The translations under genes and the position numbers were made by a program. A model generated the notes under the pieces. It searched no databases. It worked only from the letters and a program-made list of their open reading frames with translations, and was not told the origin of the DNA. Source: Pelagibacterium flavum (GTDB taxonomy: Bacteria; Pseudomonadota; Alphaproteobacteria; Rhizobiales; Devosiaceae). From it: a stretch of DNA of 64,000 nucleotides. Shown here piece after piece: positions 1 through 9,482 of the stretch (position 1 is its first letter; each line of letters begins with the position of its first letter). Location of the stretch: assembly GCF_025854335.1 (NCBI RefSeq), contig NZ_CP107716.1, positions 2,907,001 through 2,971,000 of the forward strand, written 5' to 3'.

Positions 1-211
1 CCGAGCCGCCAACCCACCACAAAGTGTTGGTGAAGGCGATCGGCGTGGTACGCGCACCCAGGACCCGTTGGAAATTATCGATGCCAACGAAGTTGCCTTG
101 CTGATCGGTGACGCTGAGCAGACCCGTATACATGACAGGATAGGCAATCAGCATGGTCAGCACTATGAGAGCCGGCAGTGCAAACAAAAGCCCCGGGGAT
201 ATCCGTCCCAT
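1..211 (-). CDS. ABC sugar transporter permease (MalF/UgpA type), 3' part outside window
   Basis: Only the first 70 codons are present; the gene runs off the left edge. The protein opens MGRISPGLLFALPALIVL, a first membrane helix with the PALIVL...YPVMYT pattern common to MalF/UgpA-type inner-membrane permeases, followed by a periplasmic stretch containing NFVGIDNFQRVLG, which matches the family's N-F-x-G-L-x-N-F segment. The ATG at 211 has a GGAG about 9 bases upstream. It lies 72 bp downstream of the binding-protein gene on the same strand, so it is very likely the first permease of the same carbohydrate importer. The second permease and ATPase would be expected beyond position 1. Confidence 0.85.
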   Translation of the reverse strand, partial: MGRISPGLLFALPALIVLTMLIAYPVMYTGLLSVTDQQGNFVGIDNFQRVLGARTTPIAFTNTLWWVGGS

Positions 212-283
212 GATGACACGCTCCAGAATTGATGAGGATGGAGTGCCAGCCGAATGTCTTCGGCCGGCACTCCTTTGGGAGGC

Positions 284-1510
284 TCAGTACTGGTCCAGGA
301 GATCCTGGATATCGAGAGCCGCATCATCCATCGCGGCCTGAGCATCCTGCTGACCGATCAGAATCCGCTGAATGCCATCGAAATAGGCCTGAGTGATCTG
401 CACCCATGCCGGGTGCGTGGGCACCGGCTGCGTAAAGGGCAGCACTTCGCGATAGGGGGCCAGCTGCGGGTCCTGGAAGCGTTCCATATCCATTGCCGAC
501 TCACGGGCTGGAAAGGTGTCGGTGTAAACACCCATATTCTCAGGCTGCGCCATCCACTCGATGAAGATCTTGGCTTCCTCGGGATTGTTGGCGTCGGTCG
601 GGACAATAAAGCTCCAACCACCCAGAATTGCGGACGTATCAGCCCCCTCGGGATGAGGCATGGTCATCACACCGAGATCGATATCGGGATTTTCCTGCGC
701 TATCGACGCCAGATCGAACTGACCGGCCTGATACATCGAGACAGCCTCGGCAATGAAGAGGCGACGGTTGGCCGTGCCGTCATTTTCGAGCGTCGAGGAG
801 GGAGATACGCCATGCTCGACGAGCATGTCTGTATAGAACTCAACGGCCTCGACTGCCTCGGGCTGGTTGACGGTCGCCTCTGTGGCGTCATCGGAGATGA
901 TGGAGCCGCCATTCATCCAGATGAAGGGCAATGAACGAAAGATCGTGTTGCCGACCTCGCCGCCGCCGGTGATCGCAAACCCATACCGGCCATCACCGGT
1001 CAGCGCCAAAGCGGCGTCGACGAGTTCGGACCATGTCTGGGGAGGACTATCGGGGTCGAGCCCGGCTTCCTCGAAATGACCGCGGTTGTAAATGACCGCC
1101 AAGCCCTCGGCTCTGAAGGGAAGTCCGTAGGTCTCACCTTCCCAACGGACATAATCGAGCGCGGCGGGAATGAAATCATCCGGATCATTGATGATGTCGT
1201 CAAGCGGCATGACCAGGCCGTTCTGGGCATATCCGGCAATCCAGCCGTGCTGAACATCAATGATATCGGGCGCCGAACCAGATTGCAGCGCCGTGATGAC
1301 GCGCTGCGGCAGACCATCTGACGTCGTTTCTTCGATCACGATGTCGATATCGGGATGCTGTGCTTCGAACTGCTCGACGAGCTCGGTAGCTCGCGGCGCG
1401 TGGAAATTTGGGGACCACCAGGTGACCGTCCCGGCCATTGCGGTTCCGGCCATCATGGCCAGGGTCGATGCACTTGCCGCCAAGACGGCGGTCTTTCTGA
1501 AAATCATCAT
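284..1510 (-). CDS. ABC transporter extracellular sugar-binding protein (family 1)
   Basis: A 408-residue exported protein. A signal peptide ends near AMAGTVTWW (about residue 26), and the mature part begins with the usual family-1 pattern: TVTWWSPNFHAPRATELVEQF, then PDIIDVQHGWIAGYAQNG and a YGLPFRAEGLAVIYNR hinge segment. Length is normal for the family. The start ATG at 1510 has a strong GGGAGGAG directly upstream; a second ATG follows at once. It heads a minus-strand unit with the permease at 1-211. A palindromic operator lies about 155 bp upstream (1658-1683) and is shared with the IclR gene region. The substrate cannot be read from sequence; the neighbours suggest a sugar or sugar acid. 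Confidence 0.93.
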   Translation of the reverse strand: MMIFRKTAVLAASASTLAMMAGTAMAGTVTWWSPNFHAPRATELVEQFEAQHPDIDIVIEETTSDGLPQRVITALQSGSAPDIIDVQHGWIAGYAQNGLVMPLDDIINDPDDFIPAALDYVRWEGETYGLPFRAEGLAVIYNRGHFEEAGLDPDSPPQTWSELVDAALALTGDGRYGFAITGGGEVGNTIFRSLPFIWMNGGSIISDDATEATVNQPEAVEAVEFYTDMLVEHGVSPSSTLENDGTANRRLFIAEAVSMYQAGQFDLASIAQENPDIDLGVMTMPHPEGADTSAILGGWSFIVPTDANNPEEAKIFIEWMAQPENMGVYTDTFPARESAMDMERFQDPQLAPYREVLPFTQPVPTHPAWVQITQAYFDGIQRILIGQQDAQAAMDDAALDIQDLLDQY

Positions 1511-1657
1511 GTTCTCCTCCCTGGGCGAAACATTCGCCAGTTGGGCTCGATATCCGAGCCGTCCAGATCACCGGTCAGCGATATTTGGCGTAGCGGGCTG
1601 TGCCGCTCCCGCCGCCTCCACGGCGTAACCACTCTCCCAAGTGGCAAACCAGTTTAA

Positions 1658-1683
1658 GTTCATATTTGAACTTTGCCAGTTCT
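1658..1683. promoter_or_regulatory. Candidate operator for the local IclR-family regulator (site 1)
   Basis: TGAACT (1667-1672), five bases, AGTTCT (1678-1683), preceded by GTTCA-TATT-TGAAC (1658-1671). The same layout recurs at 4611-4637 beside the IclR gene: TGAACT-N5-AGTTCA, preceded by TTCA-GATT-TGAA. The site lies upstream of the binding-protein/permease unit. Two copies of an unusual composite palindrome at the two control points of one locus support a common regulator. That IclR binds it is inference. Confidence 0.6.
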
Positions 1684-1747
1684 ACTGTTAACTATGGTTC
1701 AAAAAATCCCCGCTTGTCAACTGCGCAGACACACGGGGATTGGACTG

Positions 1748-2923
1748 TCAGTCGTCGCCTTTACCGAATGTTGCCGCCCCACCGGCGATGCCGGCTGTAT
1801 TGATCGTTCCGTTGAACAGCGGAACATCGGTGGCGACGTAAGGGAATTGCGCGCAGGCCTCTTCGATCAGTTCGACACCGAGCCCGGGCGCCGTCGGCGC
1901 CAGCAGAGCGCCATCCTCAAATTGCAACGTTTCGCGCACAAGTGTCTTGCGCCACGGCACATCCACCGACACCGTCTCGAACACCATGAAATTGGGAATG
2001 GCGATTGCCGCGTGAAGCGTCATGGCGTTCATCACAGGCCCGACCGGATTGTGTGGCGCTACCGGAATCAAGCTGGCGTGCGCCATGTGAGCGATGCGCT
2101 TGGTTTCGGCCAATCCGCCGGCATGGGACACGTCGGGCTGCAGAATGTCGACCGCTTCCTTCTGCAGGGCTTCGGCAAACCGTGCCGGCTCATACCAGCG
2201 TTCTCCGGCTGCGATGGGCACCGGACTGGCGCGGCGCACCTGGGCCAATGCATCGATGTTTTCAGGGGGCGTGGGCTCTTCGATCCAGGTGAGATCATAA
2301 GGCGCCAGCGCCCGGCACATGGCTATAGCGGTGGGAACATTGAGACGCCCATGGACATCGAGCATGAGATCGACGTCCGGGCCGACGGCCTCGCGCACTG
2401 CTGCGACGATATCGATCGTTTTGGCGCGCTCGGCCCGTGTCATTTCAAGATCGGCGGCGTCAAAGGGGTCCCATTTCAGGGCACGATAGCCCATTGCGAC
2501 CGCCTTGCGCGCCAGGTCGGCGTACTGATCCGGCGTTGTTGCCCCGAAATACCAATGATTGGCATAGCATTTGACGCGATCGCGATAGCGCCCGCCCAAA
2601 AGCTCGTAGGCCGGCACGTTGAGCGCCTTGCCCTTGATATCGAGGAGCGCGGCATCGATCGCCCCGAGCGCCGTTCGGAAAACGGCCCCCGTGCGCCAGT
2701 AACTGTCGCGATGCAACTCTTCGATCAATGCATCGCTGGCGAAAGGATCGCGCCCAACCAGAACGCGCTCGAGCTCTTCAAGCGCGGCGACTACAGTAAG
2801 CGTTTTCCATTCCAGCGTTGCCTCACCGACCCCATCAAAGCCTTCGTCGGTATAGAGTTTGACGAAAACGAAATTGGTTCGCTGCACATTGGCAACGAAG
2901 GTCTTCAGCCCCGTGATTTTCAT
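1748..2923 (-). CDS. Enolase-superfamily sugar-acid dehydratase, DgoD (D-galactonate dehydratase)-like
   Basis: A 391-residue mandelate racemase/muconate lactonizing enzyme family member. Candidate metal ligands are D189 (in DVHGR), E215 (IEEP) and E241 (AAGER), with H191 and H291 (APHNPVGP) as the acid/base histidines. All five positions are offset by the same six residues from those I recall for E. coli DgoD, and the [14 protein letters not shown] segment also matches. This makes an acid-sugar dehydratase (C2 proton abstraction and loss of water to a 2-keto-3-deoxy acid) more likely than a racemase. The exact substrate is not proven. Its start overlaps the stop of the alcohol dehydrogenase gene by 4 bp, so the two are translationally coupled. 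Confidence 0.85.
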   Translation of the reverse strand: MKITGLKTFVANVQRTNFVFVKLYTDEGFDGVGEATLEWKTLTVVAALEELERVLVGRDPFASDALIEELHRDSYWRTGAVFRTALGAIDAALLDIKGKALNVPAYELLGGRYRDRVKCYANHWYFGATTPDQYADLARKAVAMGYRALKWDPFDAADLEMTRAERAKTIDIVAAVREAVGPDVDLMLDVHGRLNVPTAIAMCRALAPYDLTWIEEPTPPENIDALAQVRRASPVPIAAGERWYEPARFAEALQKEAVDILQPDVSHAGGLAETKRIAHMAHASLIPVAPHNPVGPVMNAMTLHAAIAIPNFMVFETVSVDVPWRKTLVRETLQFEDGALLAPTAPGLGVELIEEACAQFPYVATDVPLFNGTINTAGIAGGAATFGKGDD

Positions 2924-4068
2924 TGCTCGGCCTCCCTGGTACGCGGATCAAACACCGCTTCGAGCATTTCCCTGTAGTCAGCGGCGCTCGGCTCACGAGG
3001 GTTCGTGGCGTGACTGTGGTCGGCAAGCGCGCGCTCGACGATCCAGTCAAACTGCTCGCGCCTCACACCAAGAGCAGCAAGGCCGGGTGGCATGTCGAGC
3101 CGCCCATTGAGAGCCTCAAGGGCCCGGGCGAGATCCTCGTTTGGCGCGAGCCCCATGGCCATCTTGAGCCGATCCATCTTGCCGCCCACCGCTTGCGCGT
3201 TGAACCGTACCACCACAGGCATGAGCAACGCGTTGAGCGTGCCATGATGGAGCTTGGGTTCGGACAAACCACCCAGCGCGTGACTGAGCGCGTGCACGGC
3301 GCCAAGCCCTTTTTGAAACGACAGCCCGCCATGAAGCGCGCCGATCATGAGCTCTGTACGGGCTTCGAGTTCGTTTCCGTTTTTGTATGCGATTTCGAGA
3401 TTGCGCCATATGCGACCCGCGCCGTCGAGAGCTAAGGCCTCGGCGGTTGGATTGAAGCGCGGCGAAAACAGCGTTTCGATACAATGTGACAGGGCATCAA
3501 GCCCCGTGGCAGCGGTCAGGCCAGGCGGCAGACCGAGCGTGAGTTCGGGATCGCAAATGGCACGACGCGGGATCAGGTAAGGGCTAATAAATCCGAGCTT
3601 GCGTCCATCCTCCAGGGTCAGGAGCGCAGCGCGCCCGACTTCTGCACCCGTTCCTGCCGTCGTGGGAATGGCGATGACCGGCGCAACCGCCGAAGTGATC
3701 CGCTCGACCCCACCATAGATTGCGGCATAAGTTTCGAGTGCCCCTGCATGGGTTGCCGTAAGAGCCACGCCTTTTGCCAGATCGATCGGCGAGCCGCCTC
3801 CGAGAGCAACGACCCCGTCGCACCCTTCCTGTTCATACAGCGCACGCGCCGCAGAGACGGCGCGTTCAGTGGGATTAGACGGCGTGTCGAGGAAAGCGAC
3901 GGCGTCGGGCAATTGAGCCATGACCTTGTCGAGCAGTCCGGTCCCGGCAAGCCCACGATCGGACACCACCAGAGGACGCATGATGGAAAGCTCCTTTGCG
4001 GCTGCCGTCAGTTCGGCGACAACGCCCACGCCAAAATCGATTGCTGTCAGGTATGTGATCCGGGCCAT
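2920..4068 (-). CDS. Iron-containing alcohol dehydrogenase family protein
   Basis: A 382-residue group III alcohol dehydrogenase. The nucleotide-binding signature [15 protein letters not shown] is at about 87-100 and [10 protein letters not shown] at 135-144. Likely Fe(II) ligands are D191 and H195 ([10 protein letters not shown]), then histidines in HALSHALGG (259-267) and LHHGT (273-277). The family includes maleylacetate reductases and lactaldehyde, hydroxyacid and 1,3-propanediol dehydrogenases. An NAD(P)H-dependent reduction or oxidation of a carbohydrate-derived intermediate fits the locus. The order is VOC gene, this gene, then the dehydratase, with a 6-bp gap and a 4-bp overlap, indicating one operon. 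A GGAG lies about 10 bases before the ATG. Confidence 0.88.
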   Translation of the reverse strand: MARITYLTAIDFGVGVVAELTAAAKELSIMRPLVVSDRGLAGTGLLDKVMAQLPDAVAFLDTPSNPTERAVSAARALYEQEGCDGVVALGGGSPIDLAKGVALTATHAGALETYAAIYGGVERITSAVAPVIAIPTTAGTGAEVGRAALLTLEDGRKLGFISPYLIPRRAICDPELTLGLPPGLTAATGLDALSHCIETLFSPRFNPTAEALALDGAGRIWRNLEIAYKNGNELEARTELMIGALHGGLSFQKGLGAVHALSHALGGLSEPKLHHGTLNALLMPVVVRFNAQAVGGKMDRLKMAMGLAPNEDLARALEALNGRLDMPPGLAALGVRREQFDWIVERALADHSHATNPREPSAADYREMLEAVFDPRTREAEQ

Positions 4069-4074
4069 AACCGA

Positions 4075-4506
4075 TTACTCCCCCTTCAGCCGCGCAATAG
4101 CTTCGGCCTGCATACTGTTGGGAGACATTTCCATGAGCTCGATCCTGTGGCCGTCGGGATCTTCAATCCAAGCCTGACGGTTTCCGTCGGCTCCTTCAAC
4201 GACCGGCTTGGAAAGTTCGACGCCAGCAGCTTCGAGTTCTCTGGCAGCTACGCCGATATCGGGCACTTCGAGACACAAGTGGTTGTATCCTGTCCTTTCC
4301 GGCCCTGGCACGCCCACGCCCTCTCCTCCTGGGAAGATCTCGAGGTATTGCGTGTCGCTCACGCTCAGATAAACAATCCACAGTCTCCCTTCTCGATCGA
4401 GCCGGAACATTTCCTGGAACCCCAGCCGCCCGACGTAAAAGGCGAGTGTGGCTTCGATATCGGTCACCTTGATGGCGATGTGTGTAATGCGACTGACTGT
4501 CAGCAT
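4075..4506 (-). CDS. VOC (glyoxalase/bleomycin resistance) superfamily protein
   Basis: A 143-residue single-domain VOC protein built on two beta-alpha-beta-beta-beta modules. The first starts at ITHIAIKVTDIEATLAFY and the second at YNHLCLEVPDIGVAARELE. Metal-ligand candidates are H9 (THIAIKV), E of YLEIFPGG, H of YNHLCLEV and E of IELMEM, the usual H-E-H-E arrangement of glyoxalase I-like enzymes. Such proteins can be lactoylglutathione lyases, epimerases or dioxygenases. The catabolic context favours an isomerase or lyase step, but this is not proven. First gene of the minus-strand unit 4506-1748, with a GGGAGG before the ATG, and divergent from the IclR gene. Confidence 0.8.
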   Translation of the reverse strand: MLTVSRITHIAIKVTDIEATLAFYVGRLGFQEMFRLDREGRLWIVYLSVSDTQYLEIFPGGEGVGVPGPERTGYNHLCLEVPDIGVAARELEAAGVELSKPVVEGADGNRQAWIEDPDGHRIELMEMSPNSMQAEAIARLKGE

Positions 4507-4610
4507 GAACGAGGGGCCTCCCTGGCACTGTGGCGGCCGATCGAAATACCATCCCGGATCGAACCTCCCTGCAAAGCCCTGCGTCTCCTCCAGGAAAAAC
4601 AGGGCAAATA

Positions 4611-4637
4611 AATTCAGATTTGAACTTCAGTAGTTCA
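4611..4637. promoter_or_regulatory. Candidate IclR operator (site 2) in the divergent control region
   Basis: TGAACT (4621-4626), spacer TCAGT, AGTTCA (4632-4637): a perfect 6-bp inverted repeat, preceded by TTCA-GATT-TGAA (4613-4624). It lies between the VOC gene (start 4506, minus) and the IclR gene (start 4690, plus), well placed to control both and to allow autoregulation. It shares its composite layout with site 1 at 1658-1683. Confidence 0.6.
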
Positions 4638-4689
4638 TATTTCTATGCTAGATGGACAACACCGATTGTCAACTGGAGTTTCCCAGCGC

Positions 4690-5472
4690 ATGGCCGAAAT
4701 CGCCGAAGACAGCGCCAGCAAGCACACCATTCCCGTGATCGATCGGATGATGGAGGTCCTGACGGCGATCGAGCAGCGTCCGGCAGGACTGACCATTCGT
4801 GACCTGACGACTGAACTCGGGCTGCCACGCACAACCGTCTATCGCATCGTCAACACCCTTCAGCACCACGAAATGGTACGGCGGGACGATGCGGGCATCT
4901 ACCATCTTGGCCGTCGCCTGCTCACATTTGCTTCTCATGTTGCCTCAAGGGCAAGCGAGCTCGACCTTGTGGCCATATGCCAGCCTCATCTTGACCGACT
5001 GGCAAGCGAGCTCGGCGAGGGCGTCAAGCTCAGCGTGATAGACAATGACGGCATCCTGGTTCTTGCAGCGGCACAAGGGCGGCGTGAATATGCACTTACG
5101 GTCGCTCCCGGACAGCGCATGCCCATTCATGCCGGCGCGGCCAGCAAACTGCTGCTCGCCTTTCTCGAACGCGAGGTTCTCGATTATTGGCTGATCAAGC
5201 CTCTCGCGGCCTATACCAGCAAGACAATCACCGATCCCAAGCGGTTGCGCAGTGAACTCACGCGAATTCGACGGCTGGGTTGGGCCCAGGACAAAGGCGA
5301 GAATGCGCCGTCGATCCACGCTTACGCCGTGCCGGTCAGAACGCGATCGGGGCGCATGGTCGCTGCCCTGAGCGTCCCTTTTCTGGCTGGCACCGAGCCC
5401 AGCCGTATGGAGGAAATCCGCTTGGCTGCACTGGACACAGCTCAAGCCATAACAAAGGACATGTCTGAATAG
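4690..5472 (+). CDS. IclR-family transcriptional regulator
   Basis: A 260-residue regulator. The N-terminal winged helix-turn-helix reads IPVIDRMMEVLTAIEQ, then LTIRDLTTELGLPRTTVYR (the recognition helix) and IVNTLQHHEMV. The C-terminal effector domain includes GEGVKLSVIDNDGILVL, PIHAGAASKLLLAFL and a final GWAQDKGENAPSIHAYAVPV, all typical of IclR. I use the ATG at 4690 because GGAG lies 11 bases before it and the protein then begins just ahead of the DNA-binding domain; an in-frame ATG at 4645 has no ribosome site and overlaps the promoter region. It is followed after 16 bp by the second enolase-superfamily gene, so regulator and enzyme are probably co-transcribed. Expected to respond to the sugar-acid substrate. 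Confidence 0.9.
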   Translation: MAEIAEDSASKHTIPVIDRMMEVLTAIEQRPAGLTIRDLTTELGLPRTTVYRIVNTLQHHEMVRRDDAGIYHLGRRLLTFASHVASRASELDLVAICQPHLDRLASELGEGVKLSVIDNDGILVLAAAQGRREYALTVAPGQRMPIHAGAASKLLLAFLEREVLDYWLIKPLAAYTSKTITDPKRLRSELTRIRRLGWAQDKGENAPSIHAYAVPVRTRSGRMVAALSVPFLAGTEPSRMEEIRLAALDTAQAITKDMSE

Positions 5473-5488
5473 GGCAGGAGGAGAAGCT

Positions 5489-6685
5489 GTGAAGATCGTC
5501 GACCTGCGATGCGCCATCATTGGCAAAAGCCCGGTGGTGAGGATCGTCACCGATGAAGGCGTTTCGGGGTATTCGCAAGCCGAGACCTGGAAGCCCTACC
5601 TCAAACCCCACATTCTGGCCCTGCGCGATGCCTTGATCGGTGAAGATCCACGGCTGGTGGAACGCGTGATGCGCAAAATTCGTCAGCGTGGAGGTTTCAA
5701 ACCGTGGGGCAGCGCCGTGAGCGTCATCGAGATGGCCCTGTGGGATATCGCCGGCAAGGCTGCCAATGTTCCGGTTCACCGCCTGTTGGGGGGCAAGGTT
5801 CGTGACAGCGTCAGGGTCTACAACGGTGCTGTTCGGTTTCCGCTCGCTGGCCATCGGCCGCAAGACTACGCGGCCGATCTCCAGAAAATGATGCAGTCGC
5901 CCGAAGGGTTCACCATCATAAAGCAGCCGATCGGGTTTCACTCGGACATGAAACGCGCCGTGCCCGATTTTTATTATGGCGACCCCAGTGCCAGCCCACT
6001 GCATGGTGCCCTTGATCGAGGTCCAATTACAGAAAAGGGTCTCAATCACTTTGTCGATTGCGTGGCGGCTATGAAGGAGGTGGCAGGCGACAGGGTCGGT
6101 CTGGCGCTGGATTGCGGTCCGGGCTGGATGCTCTCAGATGCGATAAAGCTCGCTCATCGCCTCGAACCCTTTTCGCTAATGTGGGTCGAAGATCTTTTGT
6201 CGGGCGATTACACGCCATGGGTGGACGCCGGCAGCTATAGGGAACTCACGCGACGCTCGACCACGCCCGTTCACACTGGCGAGCAGATTTATCTGCGGCA
6301 CAATTTCAAAGAGCTGATCGAACGTAATGCCGTGCACGTCGTCGGTCCGGACCCGGCGGACGTGGGTGGGATTGCAGAACTCAAATGGATCGCCGAATTC
6401 GCCGATATCCACGGCATCATGATGGCGCCGCACGGTACGGCCAATGGTCTGCTCGGCCTGGGTGCCCTCGTTCAGGTTTGCGCCACCCTGCCCGACAATT
6501 TCATTGCATTCGAGTACACGATCGGCGATCCCGGATGGTGGTACGATATCATTGAAGGTCTGCCCGATCCCATAGTCGTCGATGGCAAAATCGCTGTATC
6601 CGAGCGCCCCGGCATGGGCGTGGACCTGATCCCGGAACGGGCGAGGCCATATCTGGAACCTGACGATCAAGACTTTTTCGACTAG
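5489..6685 (+). CDS. Mandelate racemase/muconate lactonizing enzyme family protein
   Basis: A 398-residue enolase-superfamily enzyme, distinct from the one at 1748-2923. Metal-ligand candidates are D208 (LALDCGPGW), E234 (WVEDLL) and E265 (HTGEQ). K145 (IIKQPIG) and H315 (MMAPHGTANG) are plausible catalytic residues. The capping domain contains WGSAVSVIEMALWDIAGKA. A long insertion around 150-185 (DFYYGDPSASPLHGA) separates it from DgoD. Translation starts at a GTG preceded by an excellent AGGAGGAG. It is probably a second acid-sugar dehydratase or racemase acting on a related substrate or in the opposite direction of the pathway; the substrate is unknown. Confidence 0.87.
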   Translation: MKIVDLRCAIIGKSPVVRIVTDEGVSGYSQAETWKPYLKPHILALRDALIGEDPRLVERVMRKIRQRGGFKPWGSAVSVIEMALWDIAGKAANVPVHRLLGGKVRDSVRVYNGAVRFPLAGHRPQDYAADLQKMMQSPEGFTIIKQPIGFHSDMKRAVPDFYYGDPSASPLHGALDRGPITEKGLNHFVDCVAAMKEVAGDRVGLALDCGPGWMLSDAIKLAHRLEPFSLMWVEDLLSGDYTPWVDAGSYRELTRRSTTPVHTGEQIYLRHNFKELIERNAVHVVGPDPADVGGIAELKWIAEFADIHGIMMAPHGTANGLLGLGALVQVCATLPDNFIAFEYTIGDPGWWYDIIEGLPDPIVVDGKIAVSERPGMGVDLIPERARPYLEPDDQDFFD

Positions 6686-6891
6686 GATTTTCCGGTTCGC
6701 CCGGCTGAACATTGCCGCCGTTCATAATCAATATTGGCGCCTGCGCATGATCGGCGGCCCATCCCGAGAATTAGTCTGCCAAAACGTCGCGATGTGGCTC
6801 ACCAGGTCTCCAGGCTTGAGCGCTTTGGGGCACCATTGAGGGAGCTGCAGGCAAAGATCATTGCCGCAGAGTTGCCTCTGAACGCCATTAG

Positions 6892-6922
6892 AACGGCGCC
6901 GCATGTGTCATGCGGCGCCGTT
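6892..6922. terminator. Perfect 14-bp hairpin, probable (bidirectional) transcription terminator
   Basis: AACGGCGCCGCATG (6892-6905), loop TGT, CATGCGGCGCCGTT (6909-6922), followed on the plus strand by TTTGC. It lies about 200 bp after the plus-strand enolase-family gene and about 18 bp after the minus-strand stop codon at 6941. It could end either unit, although neither side has a long T run. Confidence 0.6.
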
Positions 6923-6940
6923 TGCACAGGAACAGACCAA

Positions 6941-7013
6941 CTAGTTGCTCGTGACCGCGACCTGCTGTGGCAGCGAAATCCGGAGCCAGGATAACATCTG
7001 GGCTATCTCCTGT
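6941..7013 (-). pseudogene. Possible 3' remnant of a gene truncated by the IS21-family insertion
   Basis: Reading the minus strand from the IS left end gives QEIAQMLSWLRISLPQQ then VAVTSN and a TAG stop, followed 18 bp later by a strong hairpin. This layout (open frame, stop, terminator) looks like a real gene end. The other flank of the IS (9511 onward, minus strand) also reads open (SQLAEAAPRLGAGDEVP), but the two pieces cannot be joined with confidence because there is no target duplication. I do not recognise the family. Confidence 0.35.
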
Positions 7014-7041
7014 TGTTGATTTCCGCTGAGAAGTGACCCGG
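7014..7041. repeat. IS21 left terminal inverted repeat
   Basis: Begins TGTTGATTTCCGCTGAGAAG; it matches the reverse complement of 9483-9510 at 27 of 28 positions. The inner part contains the first transposase-binding-like motif. Confidence 0.9.
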
Positions 7042-7126
7042 TTCAGGGAGATTTTTCCACTGAGAAGTGACCCATGTTTGAACGCTATCCTGCTCGTTTT
7101 GGGCGGGAGATTTAGGAGTGTTGGAC

Positions 7127-8653
7127 ATGGCGTTTTTGAGCGTTATCCGGCGCTGGCATTTCCGGGACGGTTTATCGATCCGGGAGATTGCGCGGCGCAC
7201 GGGCCTGTCCCGGAATACCATTCGCAAATACCTTCGGACCGATACGGTTGAGCCGAAGTTCCAGGTTCCAGATCGGCCAAGCAAGATCGATGCTTTTGCC
7301 GAGAAGCTGTCAGGCTGGCTGAAGGCCGAGAGCCGCAAGCCGCGCAAGCAGCGGCGCACCATCAAGCAGATCCATGCTGATCTGGTGAGCCTCGGTTTCG
7401 AAGGCTCTTATGGTCGTGTGGCGGCCTTTGCCCGTCGATGGAAAGAGGAACGCCAGCGCGAGCAGAATGTGAGCGGCAGGGGCGTTTTCGTTCCTCTTGT
7501 TTTTGAGCCTGGCGAAGCTTTCCAGTTTGACTGGAGCGAGGATTGGGCACTGATCGGGGGCGAGCGGATCAAGCTCCAGGTCGCCCATACCAAGCTCTGC
7601 TACAGCCGGGCCTTTATTGTGCGGGCCTATCTGCTCCAGACCCACGAGATGCTGTTTGATGCCCACAACCATGCCTTCCGAGTTCTGGGCGGCGTCCCGC
7701 GCCGGGGCATTTATGACAACATGAGGACGGCCGTGGACAAGGTTGGCCGTGGCAAGGCACGTCAGGTCAATGCCCGGTTCTCGGCCATGGCCAGCCACTT
7801 CCTGTTCGAGCCCGAGTTCTGCAATCCCGCTGCCGGTTGGGAAAAGGGTATGGTGGAAAAGAACGTGCTCGATATGCGGCACCGGCTTTTCCAGCCCTTG
7901 CCACGTGCAAACTCGCTCGATGAGTTGAACGTCTGGCTCGAGCAGCGCTGTGTGGCTCTATGGGAAGAGATTGCTCATGGCGCGGAACCGGGTTCGGTTG
8001 CCAATTCCTGGTGCATCGAGACGCCGTATCTGATGACCGTGCCGCGGGCCTTTGACGGGTTCATCGAACATACCAAACGGGTCTCGCCCACCTGCCTGGT
8101 TCACCTCGAGCGCGTTCGCTATAGCGTTCCGGCCTCGTTCGCCAACAGACCGGTCAGCGTCAGGGTCTATCCGGACCGCATTGTCGTTGTCGCTGAAGGC
8201 CAGGCGATCTGCGAGCACAAGAGGATTATCGAGCGGCATCATGGGCAGGGTCACACCGTTTATGACTGGCGCCATTATCTGGCGGTGATCCAGCGCAAGC
8301 CCGGTGCCCTGCGCAATGGTGCACCCTTTGCCGACATGCCCGATGGATTCCGGCAACTTCAGCGCCACCTTCTGGGCAAACCCGGTGGCGATCGTGAGAT
8401 GGTCGAGATCCTGGCTCTGGTTCTCCATCACGACGAACAGGCGGTGCTGGCCGCGGTCGAGATGGCGCTGGAGGCCGGGGTGCCCACCAAGACCCATATC
8501 CTCAACCTGTTGCACAGGCTGATCGATGGCAAGCCGGGAACGGTGCCGCCAGTCAGGGCACCGCAGGCCCTTGTGCTGGGCAAGGAACCGCAGGCCAATG
8601 TCGAGCGCTACGATACCCTGCGCGCGGACAAGGAGGTGCGCCATGCGTCATGA
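7127..8653 (+). CDS. istA: IS21-family transposase IstA
   Basis: A 508-residue transposase of the DDE type. An N-terminal helix-turn-helix ([20 protein letters not shown]) is followed by the rve integrase core. Catalytic candidates are D135 (FQFDWSED), D197 (GIYDNMRTA) and E244 ([10 protein letters not shown]), the last in the IS21 consensus context. I take ATG 7127, eight bases after GGAG; a GTG three codons earlier overlaps the ribosome site. The stop overlaps the start of istB by 11 bp, giving coupled translation. Length and architecture are normal, with no sign of inactivation. Confidence 0.95.
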   Translation: MAFLSVIRRWHFRDGLSIREIARRTGLSRNTIRKYLRTDTVEPKFQVPDRPSKIDAFAEKLSGWLKAESRKPRKQRRTIKQIHADLVSLGFEGSYGRVAAFARRWKEERQREQNVSGRGVFVPLVFEPGEAFQFDWSEDWALIGGERIKLQVAHTKLCYSRAFIVRAYLLQTHEMLFDAHNHAFRVLGGVPRRGIYDNMRTAVDKVGRGKARQVNARFSAMASHFLFEPEFCNPAAGWEKGMVEKNVLDMRHRLFQPLPRANSLDELNVWLEQRCVALWEEIAHGAEPGSVANSWCIETPYLMTVPRAFDGFIEHTKRVSPTCLVHLERVRYSVPASFANRPVSVRVYPDRIVVVAEGQAICEHKRIIERHHGQGHTVYDWRHYLAVIQRKPGALRNGAPFADMPDGFRQLQRHLLGKPGGDREMVEILALVLHHDEQAVLAAVEMALEAGVPTKTHILNLLHRLIDGKPGTVPPVRAPQALVLGKEPQANVERYDTLRADKEVRHAS

Positions 8654-9434
8654 TCCGGCAAGCGCGGCCCTGATCATCATGCTCAAGAGCCTCAAGATGG
8701 CAGGCATGGCCCAGGCAATCAGCGAACTCACCGAACAGGGATCTCCGGCCTTTGAATCGGCCGTTCCGATCCTCTCACAATTGCTCAAGGCCGAGATGGC
8801 TGAAAGAGAGACGCGATCCATTGCCTATCAGCTCAAGGTGGCGCGCTTTCCAACCTACAAGGACTTGGCTGGCTTTGATTTTGCCAGTAGCGAGATCAAT
8901 GAGGCCCTGGTGCGCCAGCTTCATGCCGGCGCCTTTATCGACAAGGCCGACAACGTGGTGTTGGTGGGCGGGCCGGGAACCGGCAAGACCCACATCGCCA
9001 CGGCACTGGGCATTCAGGCCATCGAGCATCACCGCAAGCGGGTTCGCTTCTTTTCGACCGTCGAACTGGTCAATGCGCTGGAGCAGGAAAAGGCCCAGGG
9101 CAAGGCCGGGCAGATCGCCAACCGGCTCATCCATTCCGATCTGGTGATCCTTGATGAGCTCGGATATTTGCCCTTCAGCGCTTCAGGAGGAGCATTGCTC
9201 TTCCATCTGCTGAGCAAGCTCTATGAGCGCACCAGCGTCATCATCACCACCAATCTCAGCTTTGCCGAATGGGCCAGCGTATTCGGCGACGCCAAGATGA
9301 CGACCGCGCTGCTCGACCGGCTGACCCATCACTGCCATATCCTCGAGACCGGAAACGACAGCTTCCGGTTCAAAAACAGCTCGGCCCAAACCGTCAAAAC
9401 CAAAAAGGAGAAAACACCCGGCTTGACCACCTGA
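8643..9434 (+). CDS. istB: IS21-family helper ATPase IstB
   Basis: A 263-residue AAA+ helper protein. Walker A is [18 protein letters not shown], Walker B is [12 protein letters not shown], and the sensor region is [13 protein letters not shown]. The ATG at 8643 is preceded by AAGGAGG and starts inside the end of istA, the normal IS21 arrangement; an upstream in-frame extension would lie wholly inside istA and is not used. IstB assembles on target DNA and activates IstA. The C-terminus ends in a short basic tail ([12 protein letters not shown]). Confidence 0.95.
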   Translation: MRHDPASAALIIMLKSLKMAGMAQAISELTEQGSPAFESAVPILSQLLKAEMAERETRSIAYQLKVARFPTYKDLAGFDFASSEINEALVRQLHAGAFIDKADNVVLVGGPGTGKTHIATALGIQAIEHHRKRVRFFSTVELVNALEQEKAQGKAGQIANRLIHSDLVILDELGYLPFSASGGALLFHLLSKLYERTSVIITTNLSFAEWASVFGDAKMTTALLDRLTHHCHILETGNDSFRFKNSSAQTVKTKKEKTPGLTT

Positions 9435-9482
9435 CCAATCCCAAATCATATCCATGAGGCGGGTCAATTCTCGGTGAAAATA

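Larger units (their letters stand above)
6686..7013. other. Non-coding stretch between enolase-family gene and IS21 element
   Basis: No convincing complete gene. From 6686 to 6891 I see only short open frames without ribosome sites. At 6892-6922 there is a perfect 14-bp-stem hairpin. From 7013 down to 6941 on the minus strand there is what looks like the last 23 codons of a gene cut by the IS element. Confidence 0.5.

Noticed and set aside
1673..2977. Long plus-strand open frame opposite the dehydratase gene
   Set aside because: It mirrors the codon bias of the enolase-family gene on the other strand and has no domain or ribosome site.
6686..6891. Open plus-strand frame ending in LRELQAKIIAAELPLNAI
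   Set aside because: It reads like protein for about 40 residues but has no start or ribosome site and runs through the hairpin; not enough to call a gene fragment.
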